Origin: Microcaldota archaeon
GTDB taxonomy: Archaea > Micrarchaeota > Micrarchaeia > Micrarchaeales > Micrarchaeaceae
DNA length: 38,362 nucleotides
Assembly: GCA_021785805.1 (NCBI GenBank)
Contig: JAJYEJ010000002.1
Location: 3,073-41,434 of the forward strand
Direction: 5' to 3'
The position numbers and the translations under genes are program-made. Each line of letters begins with the position of its first letter. The first letter of the stretch is position 1. Shown one piece after another: positions 23,130 to 31,345 of the stretch. The notes under the pieces were generated by a model, which made no database searches, had not been told where the DNA came from, and worked only from the letters and a program-made list of their open reading frames with translations.

Positions 23130-24698
23130 CTATGGGGCGGTGCCGTTGTACTCTAGGAGATAGCCGGTGCCGTTGTAGGCGTACACCCTGTAATTCGTGT
23201 TGTTCGCGAAGAATGACTGCGCATAGCCGACATCTATATACGCATTGAGGCTTATGTTCTCATTCAGGTCTATAAGCGCATACTGCGGAGTGAAGAATCT
23301 GTCTATATTGGTGCTGGGGTCGAACTGTTCAAGATATCTTCTTGTGGCGACATGCGGCACTATGTAGAAATCCGTGATAAGAGAGGCATTTTTCGGCACA
23401 ATCATGATCAGCGAATTAATCTGGGAATCGAGCGCAGCCTGTTGCGGTCCTACCATAAAGAGGAAGTCCTGTCCCAGATTGTTGACGTTCTTTGAATAGA
23501 CCATGGCCGGATAGAATACCAAGATTATTGCGGTTACGCATACGATTGAAACTACTAGGAATGTGATGGCTGTCTGCATATACTCATGCCCGAATTTGTT
23601 GTGCATATATGTGGCAACGACCCCCTTCCTCTCCTTGATCATCATGAGCCCGATTATTGCGCCTACTATGGTTCCGCCGAGCACATAGCTGAAATACTGG
23701 TCCCATACCACTATAAAATTCAGGTTGTGCAGGAAGAATACTATCGATAGCCATGGTAAATCGAAGATAAGGGTGATTAGCGGGTCGAATATGATTACCG
23801 CTCCAAAGCTGAAGAACACTATTATCAATCCGTATATGAGATACCCGTCGAATTGAGGATCCCACGGCTGGCCTCCGGCATTGCCCGTAAGCGCACCCAC
23901 CATGTTGCCCACCACACCGGTCCCGCTATTCGATACCTTGAACTGCGCCGGAAGATCGCTATATGAAGTGCTGTAGCTGTTGACGAGCACAGAAGTGACA
24001 TATGCCTCCAGAGCTATCGCAGCCACGGCCAGAATGATGATGCTTGAAGCCAGCATAAGCCTCTGTTTGCGTAAATCAGCGTCTTTCGTATAACTGAAGT
24101 CGTAAAGGAACAGGCCAACACCTAGCGGTATGGCGAGGAACGGTGCGCTCTCTATCGACCCCAAGAACAACAGCAGCGATATAAAGAACCACCGCTTGTT
24201 CAGCTTCATATAAAGATAGAACGTCAGTACGAATAACGGTATGAGCAGGAACTCCGCATGGTAGTCGAAGATGAGCATACCGTACATACCAGGATTAAGC
24301 AGATAGACTATACAGAATATGACTCCTAGCGTGCTGCTCTTAGCCAGGTCCTTTACCACGAAGAATATCAGCAATCCCGTCAGCGACAGCCCCAACGCCT
24401 GTATGAAGAGCAAGGTAAGCGAGGACTGGTAGAGATAGAATATAGGAAGAAATAATATCTGATCGGGCGATATGTGGTTCCAGAATACGAAGTATTGCAG
24501 ACCGTGCATCACGCCCGGATAATTGAGATGGTAATAGAAGCTCATCGTAGAGAAGCCGAGGTCGGAGTATTCATGGAAGGTGTTGTATGCATTGATTCCA
24601 AACATCGTCCAGTATACTACGCTTATCAGGGTTACAGCTATCGCTATGTACAATGCCGTCTTGTCCTTTAGAATAAGCTTTTCCAGTTTCGCGGCCAC
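23130..24698 (-). CDS. DUF2079 multi-pass membrane protein
   Basis: The protein has 522 residues from a GTG at 24698. The region FHEYSDLGFS to NHISPDQILFLPIFYLY (about 36-80) matches the DUF2079 pattern, in which a conserved aspartate-bearing first loop follows the first helix. About ten membrane helices are followed by an extracytoplasmic C-terminal domain (about 400-522) with N-glycosylation sequons. The fold resembles GT-C glycosyltransferases that use lipid-linked sugars, though activity has not been shown for this family as far as I know. The GTG start was chosen because the TATA box (24718-24730) lies about 26 bases upstream, which makes it leaderless; longer frames to 25007 run through the promoter and the divergent gene. 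The divergent neighbour is a GT2 enzyme, which suggests surface glycan assembly. Confidence 0.85.
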   Translation of the reverse strand: MAAKLEKLILKDKTALYIAIAVTLISVVYWTMFGINAYNTFHEYSDLGFSTMSFYYHLNYPGVMHGLQYFVFWNHISPDQILFLPIFYLYQSSLTLLFIQALGLSLTGLLIFFVVKDLAKSSTLGVIFCIVYLLNPGMYGMLIFDYHAEFLLIPLFVLTFYLYMKLNKRWFFISLLLFLGSIESAPFLAIPLGVGLFLYDFSYTKDADLRKQRLMLASSIIILAVAAIALEAYVTSVLVNSYSTSYSDLPAQFKVSNSGTGVVGNMVGALTGNAGGQPWDPQFDGYLIYGLIIVFFSFGAVIIFDPLITLIFDLPWLSIVFFLHNLNFIVVWDQYFSYVLGGTIVGAIIGLMMIKERKGVVATYMHNKFGHEYMQTAITFLVVSIVCVTAIILVFYPAMVYSKNVNNLGQDFLFMVGPQQAALDSQINSLIMIVPKNASLITDFYIVPHVATRRYLEQFDPSTNIDRFFTPQYALIDLNENISLNAYIDVGYAQSFFANNTNYRVYAYNGTGYLLEYNGTAP

Positions 24699-24717
24699 GG
24701 AGAGGATTAGCAGCAAA

Positions 24718-24730
24718 ACATTAAAAGATA
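24718..24730. promoter_or_regulatory. Shared TATA box between the DUF2079 gene and the GT2 gene
   Basis: ACATTAAAAGATA reads TATCTTTTAATGT on the other strand. Its centre (24724) is about 26 bases from the minus-strand GTG at 24698 and 42 bases from the plus-strand ATG at 24766. Confidence 0.5.
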
Positions 24731-24765
24731 TCGTCCCAAGAGGATTAGACTGTTTGGTGCGTCTA

Positions 24766-25473
24766 ATGGGACCTAGGCTCAGCTTGATACTTCCGGTATA
24801 CAACGAACGCGACAGGCTCTCCAAGAACTTCAAGAGCATATACGACGAAGCGAAGCGACTAGGCACGTTCGAGATCATAATAGCCGAAGACGGCTCCACC
24901 GACGGTTCCAAGGAGCTGGCCAATAGGCTCTCCAAGCGGGATGGCGTGAAGGTCCTTTCAGTGAAGGGGCGGACTGGGCGCGGCGGGGCGATAAAACGGG
25001 CTGTCAAGATAGCTCACGGCAATGTCATAGGGTATATAGACATCGACCTCGCTGTGCCGCTCAGATACATGAAGGATGCGATAAAGCTGGTCGAAGACGG
25101 CCACCCCGTCGTCACGGGCTCAAGGTACGAGAAGGGGGCGGACACCACCAGAAGCATTTACAGGCACATTGCCAGCAAGTCCTACAATCTGCTGCTAAAG
25201 GTTCTGTTGTCGTCTAAGGTCAAGGATCATCAATGCGGATTCAAGTTCTGGTCAGGGAAGTACATAAAGAAGGCGATAAAGGACATAAAGGACAATCACT
25301 GGTTCTTCGACTCCGAGATGCTTGTCAGGGCGGAGCGTACCGGCATAACCCCATACGAGCTTCCTGTCGAGTGGCACGAGGGGAGGGAGACAAAGGTGCG
25401 GCTAAAGGACAACATCTACTTCGTAAAACAGATTCTCAGGCTAAGATCAGAACTGGCCATGCCCCATAAGTGA
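24766..25473 (+). CDS. Family 2 glycosyltransferase, dolichyl-phosphate hexose synthase-like
   Basis: The protein has 235 residues, a single GT-A catalytic domain without membrane segments. It starts LSLILPVYNERDRL (5-18), then IIIAEDGSTDGS (37-48) for nucleotide-sugar binding, GRTGRGGAIK (68-77), and the DxD metal site IDIDLAVPL (Asp92, Asp94). DHQCGFKFW and HWFFDSEML complete the acceptor side. The match is to the dolichyl-phosphate glucose/mannose synthase group, which loads a sugar onto a lipid carrier at the inner face of the membrane. The ATG at 24766 is chosen over the in-frame GTG at 24757 because the protein then begins where the family begins. It is divergent from a DUF2079 membrane protein that might use its product; that link is an inference. 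Confidence 0.92.
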   Translation: MGPRLSLILPVYNERDRLSKNFKSIYDEAKRLGTFEIIIAEDGSTDGSKELANRLSKRDGVKVLSVKGRTGRGGAIKRAVKIAHGNVIGYIDIDLAVPLRYMKDAIKLVEDGHPVVTGSRYEKGADTTRSIYRHIASKSYNLLLKVLLSSKVKDHQCGFKFWSGKYIKKAIKDIKDNHWFFDSEMLVRAERTGITPYELPVEWHEGRETKVRLKDNIYFVKQILRLRSELAMPHK

Positions 25474-25552
25474 AAAGCCGAAAGCCCAGATTGGTGTTCT
25501 CCAGCGGATACGCATTTAGCATTTATCTTATACCATACGGCTTGTGGCGTAT

Positions 25553-26290
25553 TCAAGCCTTCCTGAGCTTGGACACGGATCCGAAGTCGATAGTCGAGCC
25601 ATAACCTATCGCAATCGCACGCATGCCATCAACCCTGGTTCTCCTGAAAACCGGTGACAGCAGCGTGCTAGCCGGCTGCATGTTCACATCGGTCCCAGCC
25701 GCATAATAGTTTATGGCCGGCAGGACCAGAAGCGGTTTTCCTTCGTATCTGCCGTACAGGAAGCACCTAAGCTTCTCCTTTATGCCTGTCGCGTTGTATA
25801 TCCCTATGGCCGGATGCTCATGCCCCATTATCAGCATCTTTGCCTTTTTCACGCCTTCCGGGAGTTCCTCTCCATGGAAGAAGAGGTAGCCGCCTATCAG
25901 AGCCTCCTGCCGGTAGACCTTCAGCTTGAAAGGTTCCTTGTACCTTTCCACAAAGTTGTCATGATTGCCCTTTATGAGCACAGGCATCGCCTTCTTCTCC
26001 TTAAGGAAGTTTATGAAGTCGTAAAGCTCGTTGAACTCCTCCTGGTCCACGGTGGAGAACTCGTTCTTTATGTCTCCGTCCACTATAACGGTATCGGCCT
26101 TTGTGGACTTTAATGCTCCCCCGATCATGTCCATTATCTTCTTGAGGTTCGCCTTTGGGAGGAAGACGCCGCTCTTGACCATGACGCCCTCGTAGCCCAG
26201 ATGTAGGTCTGCCACGACCAACGCGTTAAGGCTCCGTATGTACGCTATGGGTAACCCATCAAGCAGCTCCACATCCTTTGTCAAGTTCAT
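25553..26290 (-). CDS. SbcD-like archaeal metallophosphoesterase
   Basis: The protein has 245 residues. All calcineurin-type motifs are present: Asp28-x-His30 (ADLHLG), GD (71-72), GNHD (108-111), FFHG (His139) and GHEHP (156-160). It belongs to the small archaeal phosphoesterase group related to the SbcD/Mre11 nuclease core and to DNA-ligase-associated phosphoesterases. It should bind two metal ions and cleave phosphodiesters; the true substrate is unknown. No partner helicase or ligase gene adjoins it. The ATG at 26290 follows a TATA-like TTCTTATAGC (26321-26330). It is convergent with the GT2 gene, with a 79-base gap. Confidence 0.9.
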   Translation of the reverse strand: MNLTKDVELLDGLPIAYIRSLNALVVADLHLGYEGVMVKSGVFLPKANLKKIMDMIGGALKSTKADTVIVDGDIKNEFSTVDQEEFNELYDFINFLKEKKAMPVLIKGNHDNFVERYKEPFKLKVYRQEALIGGYLFFHGEELPEGVKKAKMLIMGHEHPAIGIYNATGIKEKLRCFLYGRYEGKPLLVLPAINYYAAGTDVNMQPASTLLSPVFRRTRVDGMRAIAIGYGSTIDFGSVSKLRKA

Positions 26291-26320
26291 GTTAAGCCTA
26301 TCTAACGATGATTACCTTAT

Positions 26321-26330
26321 GCTATAAGAA
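26321..26330 (-). promoter_or_regulatory. TATA box for the metallophosphoesterase
   Basis: Minus-strand TTCTTATAGC lies about 35 bases before the ATG at 26290, inside the AT-rich 160-base divergent region shared with the pilin-propeller gene. Confidence 0.45.
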
Positions 26331-26398
26331 ACATATGATATTATGGTATAAACATCAAAAGCATAAAATCTCTTTCTAACGTGTTAGCGAAAACCAGA

Positions 26399-26410
26399 GT
26401 TTAAATAAGT
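26399..26410 (+). promoter_or_regulatory. TATA box for the pilin-propeller gene
   Basis: GTTTAAATAAGT is centred about 47 bases before the ATG at 26451. A second AT-rich stretch (about 26425-26440) is nearer but would leave too little room for a transcription start before the ATG. Confidence 0.45.
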
Positions 26411-26450
26411 ACATCTCAAATGTCCGTATATATTATTAAATGGCGAAAAT

Positions 26451-27833
26451 ATGGCAAACGCTCTAAGGTCCCAGTCCGCGATGGAGTACCTCATGACATA
26501 CGGATGGGCGATCCTCATAGTGGCTGTGGTCCTGGGTGCGCTCTACAGCCTCGGCATCTTCAACGGTGCCAATTTCCTTGGAGGGACATGCGTAGCATCT
26601 CCAGGATACCTCTGCAGCAATCCGCTCCTGGCCACCGACGGTACGCTTTCCCTAACATACGGGTATCAGGGACCCAATGTCACGGTAGCGGGGTTCGCAT
26701 GCACCAACACGACCACTGCGCCCTCGTCCTTCACGTCATCAGGGTCCTCTAACCTTGAACCTGGGCAGGAGGAGAGCGTAAGTGTCTCGTGCCCTCTCTC
26801 ATCGAGCGCAACGATCGGGACCTCTTACTCCGGTTATCTGTGGGTGGAATACGACCAGGCGGGTCAGAGCGACCTTATATCGAGGTTCGCTACCGTAAGG
26901 GTTGACGCAAGTACACAAGAGCAATACTACGTCTGGGTCGCAAATTATGACTCTAGCACAATAAGCGTGATCAGCACCTCAAACAATGTGGTGGTCAAGA
27001 CGATCACACTAGGTTCAGGCTATTATCCGGTTAGTATCGCTATCACCCCAAATGGGCAGTATGTATACGTGACTGATTCTAACAACGGGGACCTCAGCGT
27101 GATAAACACCGTAACATACGCTGTCACTACAATCTCATTGGGTCCCTCCAGTTCATATCCTTGGGATGTTGCATTCACCCCTAACGGACAGTACGCTTAC
27201 GTTGTGCTCAGGGGAACTGATGTGGTCGACGTGATAAACACCGCAACGCTTGGCGTCAGTGACACGATTACGTTGCCATCAGGCGCTAATCCATGGAGCG
27301 TAAGCATCACCCCGAACGGACAGTACGCATATATAGTAGATACTAATGATGCTGCAGTCAATGTAATCAGCACTTCTACCCTACTTCCAGTCTCCGGAGA
27401 TCCGATTGCAGTGGCTCCATCACCCACTGTTCTTGTATTCGCGCCAAATGGCAACTATGGTTATCTAATAAGTTTAGCTCAAAAACCTGCCAACGTAATC
27501 AGCACCTCAACCAATCTTCCTATCGCAACCTTTGGCGGTTATTACCAGTCTTTCGGTGCGGCAGTCACTCCCAATGGCCAAGATATTTTTGTGACAGATT
27601 ATAATACCGGTGTAGTCTACGAATATAGCACATCGACTTATGCTATGATCGCGGGTCCGATCACTACAGCACAGGCCGCGTATGGGGTCGCAGTCACCCC
27701 TAACGGCGAATATGCATATGTTACAAACCAGCAAGCAGCATCAGTAACTGTCATCAACGTAGCCACAGGTAAAGTTATCACTACGATACCTGTTGGGCTT
27801 AATCCCGAAGGTGTCGCTATAACACCAACATAA
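26451..27833 (+). CDS. Type IV pilin-like N-terminus fused to a seven-blade YVTN beta-propeller
   Basis: The protein has 460 residues. The first 37 form a class III (pilin/archaellin) signal: ANALRS, then QSAMEYLMTYGWAILIV, the usual cleavage region before Q-S-A-x-E-Y, and a hydrophobic assembly helix. A linker domain (about 40-152) has three or more Cys and Ser/Thr-rich turns. From about 155 to the end there are seven blades. Each has Y-(V/A/I)-(Y/W)-V, a short polar loop, a V-I-(S/N)-T strand and the ending (V/I)-(A/S)-x-T-P-N-G or close variants. The C-terminus (VAITPT) closes the last blade. It should be inserted by its N-terminal helix, like a minor pilin, and present the propeller outside. 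Adhesion or cell-cell contact is an inference. It is monocistronic. Confidence 0.9.
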   Translation: MANALRSQSAMEYLMTYGWAILIVAVVLGALYSLGIFNGANFLGGTCVASPGYLCSNPLLATDGTLSLTYGYQGPNVTVAGFACTNTTTAPSSFTSSGSSNLEPGQEESVSVSCPLSSSATIGTSYSGYLWVEYDQAGQSDLISRFATVRVDASTQEQYYVWVANYDSSTISVISTSNNVVVKTITLGSGYYPVSIAITPNGQYVYVTDSNNGDLSVINTVTYAVTTISLGPSSSYPWDVAFTPNGQYAYVVLRGTDVVDVINTATLGVSDTITLPSGANPWSVSITPNGQYAYIVDTNDAAVNVISTSTLLPVSGDPIAVAPSPTVLVFAPNGNYGYLISLAQKPANVISTSTNLPIATFGGYYQSFGAAVTPNGQDIFVTDYNTGVVYEYSTSTYAMIAGPITTAQAAYGVAVTPNGEYAYVTNQQAASVTVINVATGKVITTIPVGLNPEGVAITPT

Positions 27834-28457
27834 AGGGCAATGATTCAGGTGAGTTAGTAAGTTCAAGTATAAGCATCCTTTAAGCAAGACCTGTTTACAC
27901 CAACATTCCTAACTAGGGGTTGATTGGAGAAGGAAAGAGCACCGCCTGCCATCGACATGGCAAAGCAAGCGTGTCCTGCTGAGCCCCGAGACTGTTGGAA
28001 TCATTTTTGGCGTTGGCGCTGTATGTATCCTTCGTACAGATACAATGACAGAATCTCCGATGAAGCGAACTGCATGCTTGTACCGGTCTAACTCGCATCT
28101 CATAGGGGCATGCAACGAAAGAGGACACACTAACACTTGGTTTGAGGCTAGCGAGATTCATGGGCCAGCTTATCGCGCTTCCTGGCACGATCAAGCGGTG
28201 CGGACCTTACGACACCTGTCATCTTATCGGTGTACCAATGCTTAACCGCGTATTTTTCAAGTTCATGGACTACGCAGAGCGGCATACTGAAGACACATGT
28301 GACAATAATCGGGAAAACGACATGGCGCGTTATGCCATAATAGGGAAATAGTATGAGGTGCTGCAAAGGTATTCCACCTCCGGATACATGTGCTGGCTAT
28401 AATGACTGCCGCATCCATGTACGTGCCCATATGTGTGCTGGTGGCTAAGCTGTCAGG
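27834..28457. other. 624-base stretch with no gene found; scattered hairpins
   Basis: No frame here has codon use, start signals or a recognisable product. Two small perfect stems are visible: TGCCAT-CGAC-ATGGCA (27947-27962) and TGTATC/GATACA with a nine-base loop (28024-28044). GAGGTG and CACCTC face each other near 28355-28380. This is unusually long for noncoding DNA in such a compact sequence. It may hold an unrecognised RNA gene, a decayed gene or a long 3' region. I could not fit it to tRNA, RNase P RNA or SRP RNA. Confidence 0.5.
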
Positions 28458-31133
28458 TCACCTCGCCTTTCCGCCTATCTTCTTCATGACCTGCTTGTGC
28501 AGGTACTGCAGGTATCTGCCCCTTTCCTTCATCAGCACCACATCCGCCCTTCCGAAGGTGATCAGCGAATGCGCGAACGGGCTAGGCAGCGGCGTCTCTA
28601 TGATCTCCCACCGCATCTTTCCATCCTTCAGCATGGCCAGCACCTGCTCTGCCCTCGGAAGGTCCATCTTCTCGTTCAGTATCTCCCTGTAAGCCTCTTT
28701 TATCAGGGGGAAGTTCGGGTCCATCTCCTCGGCGGCCTTGAATACGAGCTGGGAGTTCGTCTGCTGCCTGCCTACTCCTATCCTCCAGCCCTTGTAATTC
28801 CTCAGGATCATGAAGCTCCTTCCGGCCACATGCCTGAATATCCTCTTCATGAGTTCGGTGTTCCTTATGTTCTTCCTCATGTCAGATGCGAGATTCCCGG
28901 AAGAGAGATCGTTTATCGCCTCCTGCATTATCTTGCTGTCGATGTGCAGGCTCTCATCGCTGACCAGCATGAATCCGTTGTCATTTATCATGATCCCTAT
29001 ATCCTCGTTGAGCAGCTCCCCTATCTCCATCGCGAAAGCCCTCGAGAGCGCGTCATTGACCCTTCTTCCGAATAGGGAATGGAAGATCAGGTAATGCTTC
29101 TCCGTAGCCGGGTCAGCCGTGGATTCGATGAGCAGCATCTCTATGCTCGGCAGCGCCTTTGCGTAAAGCAGCTGCTCGGCGAAGTAGCTGAAGATGGCCG
29201 TTTTCGAATTTTCATCGACAGGGAACTTTCCAAGGTAATCGCTTATCTCCTTCGGCATCCTGGACGTTCTCCCGTATGCTGTCTTCCTCCTGCCGAGGTA
29301 ACTGTTCATCACCTTCCCGAACTCGGCCCTGAACTCGCCTATCCTTGTGGCAAGCTCGAAGCTGAGCGGCAGCTGCTCCGAGAACCATGGGGGTATCGTC
29401 GGGGACGACGCCTGCGCCTGCGTGACATAGCATTTCATAGCCTTTGCATATTCGAACTTGTACAGCTTCCCCCCTAAAGTGAAAATGTCCCCGGGCTTCA
29501 GCCTCATCAGGAACTCCTCTTCTATGTTGCCTATCCATCTCTTCGTCCCTTCCAGCACAACGTTCACCGCTACCTCATCAGGTATCGTGCCGAGGTTGAG
29601 CATGTATATCACCTTTGTGAACTTACCTCTCTTGCCGAATGCGTTCTCCTTCTCGTCGTACCATATCTTTCCATACACCCTCCTGCTCTCCAAGCCCACG
29701 TAATTGCCTGCAAGGTAGTTCAGAAGGGCGACGAAGTCCTGTTTCTGGAGGTTGTGGTAAGCATACGATCCTTTTACCACGCTGTAAGCCTCATCCACAT
29801 CCCATCTCTTGGCCAGCGCCATGCCCACGATGTGCTGTGCCAATACGTCGAGCGCATTCTGCGGGACCGTGAACGAGTCGAGATGCCGCTTTAGCGCAGC
29901 ATCCAGCATCACCGTGCACTCCACGAGGTCGTCGCGATTGAGCACGATCATCTCGCCTTTCGCCGTCGACTTGTAGGAATGGCCTGCCCTCCCTATCCTC
30001 TGCACGGCCCTCGTGACGCTCTTCGGCGATCCTAACTGCACCACATTCTCTATCGAACCTATGTCGACTCCAAGCTCCAGGCTAGTCGACGAGACCGCGC
30101 ACTTTATCGATCCCTTCTTCAGCATCTCCTCCACCTCCAGCCTAGACTCCCTCGACAATGAACCATGGTGCGCCGCTATGTCCTCACCGTACCCGAACCT
30201 CTTCTTCAGGTTGAAGACCACTCTCTCAGTGCCGCTCCTGGTGTTGGTGAATATGAGCGTGGTCTTGCTCTCCTTTATGATCCCGTTTATCCTCTTGTAG
30301 AGCTCATCCTCTATCTCACCCTCTTTCGCATAGATGAGATCCTTTACCGGGCTTATGACCTTTACGTCGAGCTTCTTGCTCCATGACGCGTCGACTATCA
30401 TGCAATCGTTCGGCTCCTTGCCATTGTACCCTGCCAGGTATTTCGCAGCCTCATCAAGCGGATAGAGCGTGGCTCCGAGCCCCACCCTGGCGAATCTCCC
30501 ATTGGCGAGGTTGGCTAGCCTCTCGACAGAGAGCGACAGGTGCACCCCCCTCTTATTGTTCGCCAGCTCGTGAACCTCATCCAGTACCAGGAATTCTACG
30601 GTCTTCAGGTGCTCTACGAACTTCTGCGAGTTGAGCAGTATCGCAAGGCTTTCCGGCGTTGTGACCAGTATGTTTGGCGGCTTGGCGAGCATCTGCTGCC
30701 GTTCCTTCTGAGTCGTATCTCCTGTCCTGACACCTATGGTCACCTGCCTGATGTTATGCTTGATTATCTCTATCCCCCTGTCCTTCTTTATCGCATCATA
30801 CACCTCCTCCAGCGGCCTTGCGAGGTTCCTGTGTATGTCGTTGTTAAGCGCCCTCAGCGGGGATACGTATATGCAGTAGACCCTGTTCTCTAGCTTCCCT
30901 TCGAGCGAGTAATCGAACAGCCTGCTTATTATGGACAGGAAGGCTGACATCGTCTTCCCGGATCCGGTCGGTGCCGTGACGAGGGTGTTCCTGCCTTCGC
31001 TTATCAGCTTGAACGAGTATCTCTGCGGAGGGGTCAGCCCATCGAAGTTCTTGGTAAACCAGTCCCTGACATACTTGTTAAGCACGCCTAGGCTTTCCTT
31101 GTCGGTAAACGGCTCTTTCGCGTATTCTATCAT
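28458..31133 (-). CDS. Lhr-family superfamily 2 helicase, second paralogue
   Basis: The protein has 891 residues. Motifs: Walker A TAPTGSGKT (53-61), SPLRALNND, TTPESLAILL, DEVHELA, GATLYP in the place of the usual SAT, LIFTNTR, SSTSLELGVDIG and QRIGRAGH. The Lhr winged-helix and core region follow. It lacks the CxxC...CxxC zinc site seen in the other Lhr protein at 14560-17331, so the two are distinct archaeal Lhr branches and not a recent duplication. It should be an ATP-driven 3'-5' translocase acting on DNA or RNA:DNA hybrids in repair. The ATG at 31133 lies about 24 bases after a TATA box, so the mRNA is probably leaderless. It is monocistronic. Confidence 0.94.
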   Translation of the reverse strand: MIEYAKEPFTDKESLGVLNKYVRDWFTKNFDGLTPPQRYSFKLISEGRNTLVTAPTGSGKTMSAFLSIISRLFDYSLEGKLENRVYCIYVSPLRALNNDIHRNLARPLEEVYDAIKKDRGIEIIKHNIRQVTIGVRTGDTTQKERQQMLAKPPNILVTTPESLAILLNSQKFVEHLKTVEFLVLDEVHELANNKRGVHLSLSVERLANLANGRFARVGLGATLYPLDEAAKYLAGYNGKEPNDCMIVDASWSKKLDVKVISPVKDLIYAKEGEIEDELYKRINGIIKESKTTLIFTNTRSGTERVVFNLKKRFGYGEDIAAHHGSLSRESRLEVEEMLKKGSIKCAVSSTSLELGVDIGSIENVVQLGSPKSVTRAVQRIGRAGHSYKSTAKGEMIVLNRDDLVECTVMLDAALKRHLDSFTVPQNALDVLAQHIVGMALAKRWDVDEAYSVVKGSYAYHNLQKQDFVALLNYLAGNYVGLESRRVYGKIWYDEKENAFGKRGKFTKVIYMLNLGTIPDEVAVNVVLEGTKRWIGNIEEEFLMRLKPGDIFTLGGKLYKFEYAKAMKCYVTQAQASSPTIPPWFSEQLPLSFELATRIGEFRAEFGKVMNSYLGRRKTAYGRTSRMPKEISDYLGKFPVDENSKTAIFSYFAEQLLYAKALPSIEMLLIESTADPATEKHYLIFHSLFGRRVNDALSRAFAMEIGELLNEDIGIMINDNGFMLVSDESLHIDSKIMQEAINDLSSGNLASDMRKNIRNTELMKRIFRHVAGRSFMILRNYKGWRIGVGRQQTNSQLVFKAAEEMDPNFPLIKEAYREILNEKMDLPRAEQVLAMLKDGKMRWEIIETPLPSPFAHSLITFGRADVVLMKERGRYLQYLHKQVMKKIGGKAR

Positions 31134-31152
31134 CGTTGCACCTGGCGCGGAT

Positions 31153-31162
31153 AGTTATATGG
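31153..31162 (-). promoter_or_regulatory. TATA box for the second Lhr helicase
   Basis: Minus-strand CCATATAACT is centred about 24 bases before the ATG at 31133. This predicts a leaderless transcript. Confidence 0.55.
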
Positions 31163-31306
31163 AATCCTGAATTTAAAGTATTTGCCAAAAAATCGTGTAT
31201 CTTATATCTATGAATGCGATGCGCTTTGGCACATTGTGGGTATGCTCTATGGGGCCATCCCAAGCCCAGCCTCCCAGATTGGATCGGTAAAGCCTGCGCA
31301 TAGTAA

Positions 31307-31320
31307 GCTATAAATATATC
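31307..31320 (+). promoter_or_regulatory. TATA box for the anchored surface protein
   Basis: GCTATAAATATATC is centred about 33 bases before the ATG at 31346. It is one of the best TATA matches in the window. Confidence 0.65.
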
Positions 31321-31345
31321 TCGCAATTGATTAGTCCAAGAGAGC

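Noticed and set aside
27925-28060. RNase P RNA-like motifs (GAAGGAAAG near 27929 and ACAGAA near 28048)
   Set aside because: The two motifs are only about 120 bases apart, the partner strands of the P4 helix do not match, and CR-V continues with the wrong sequence.
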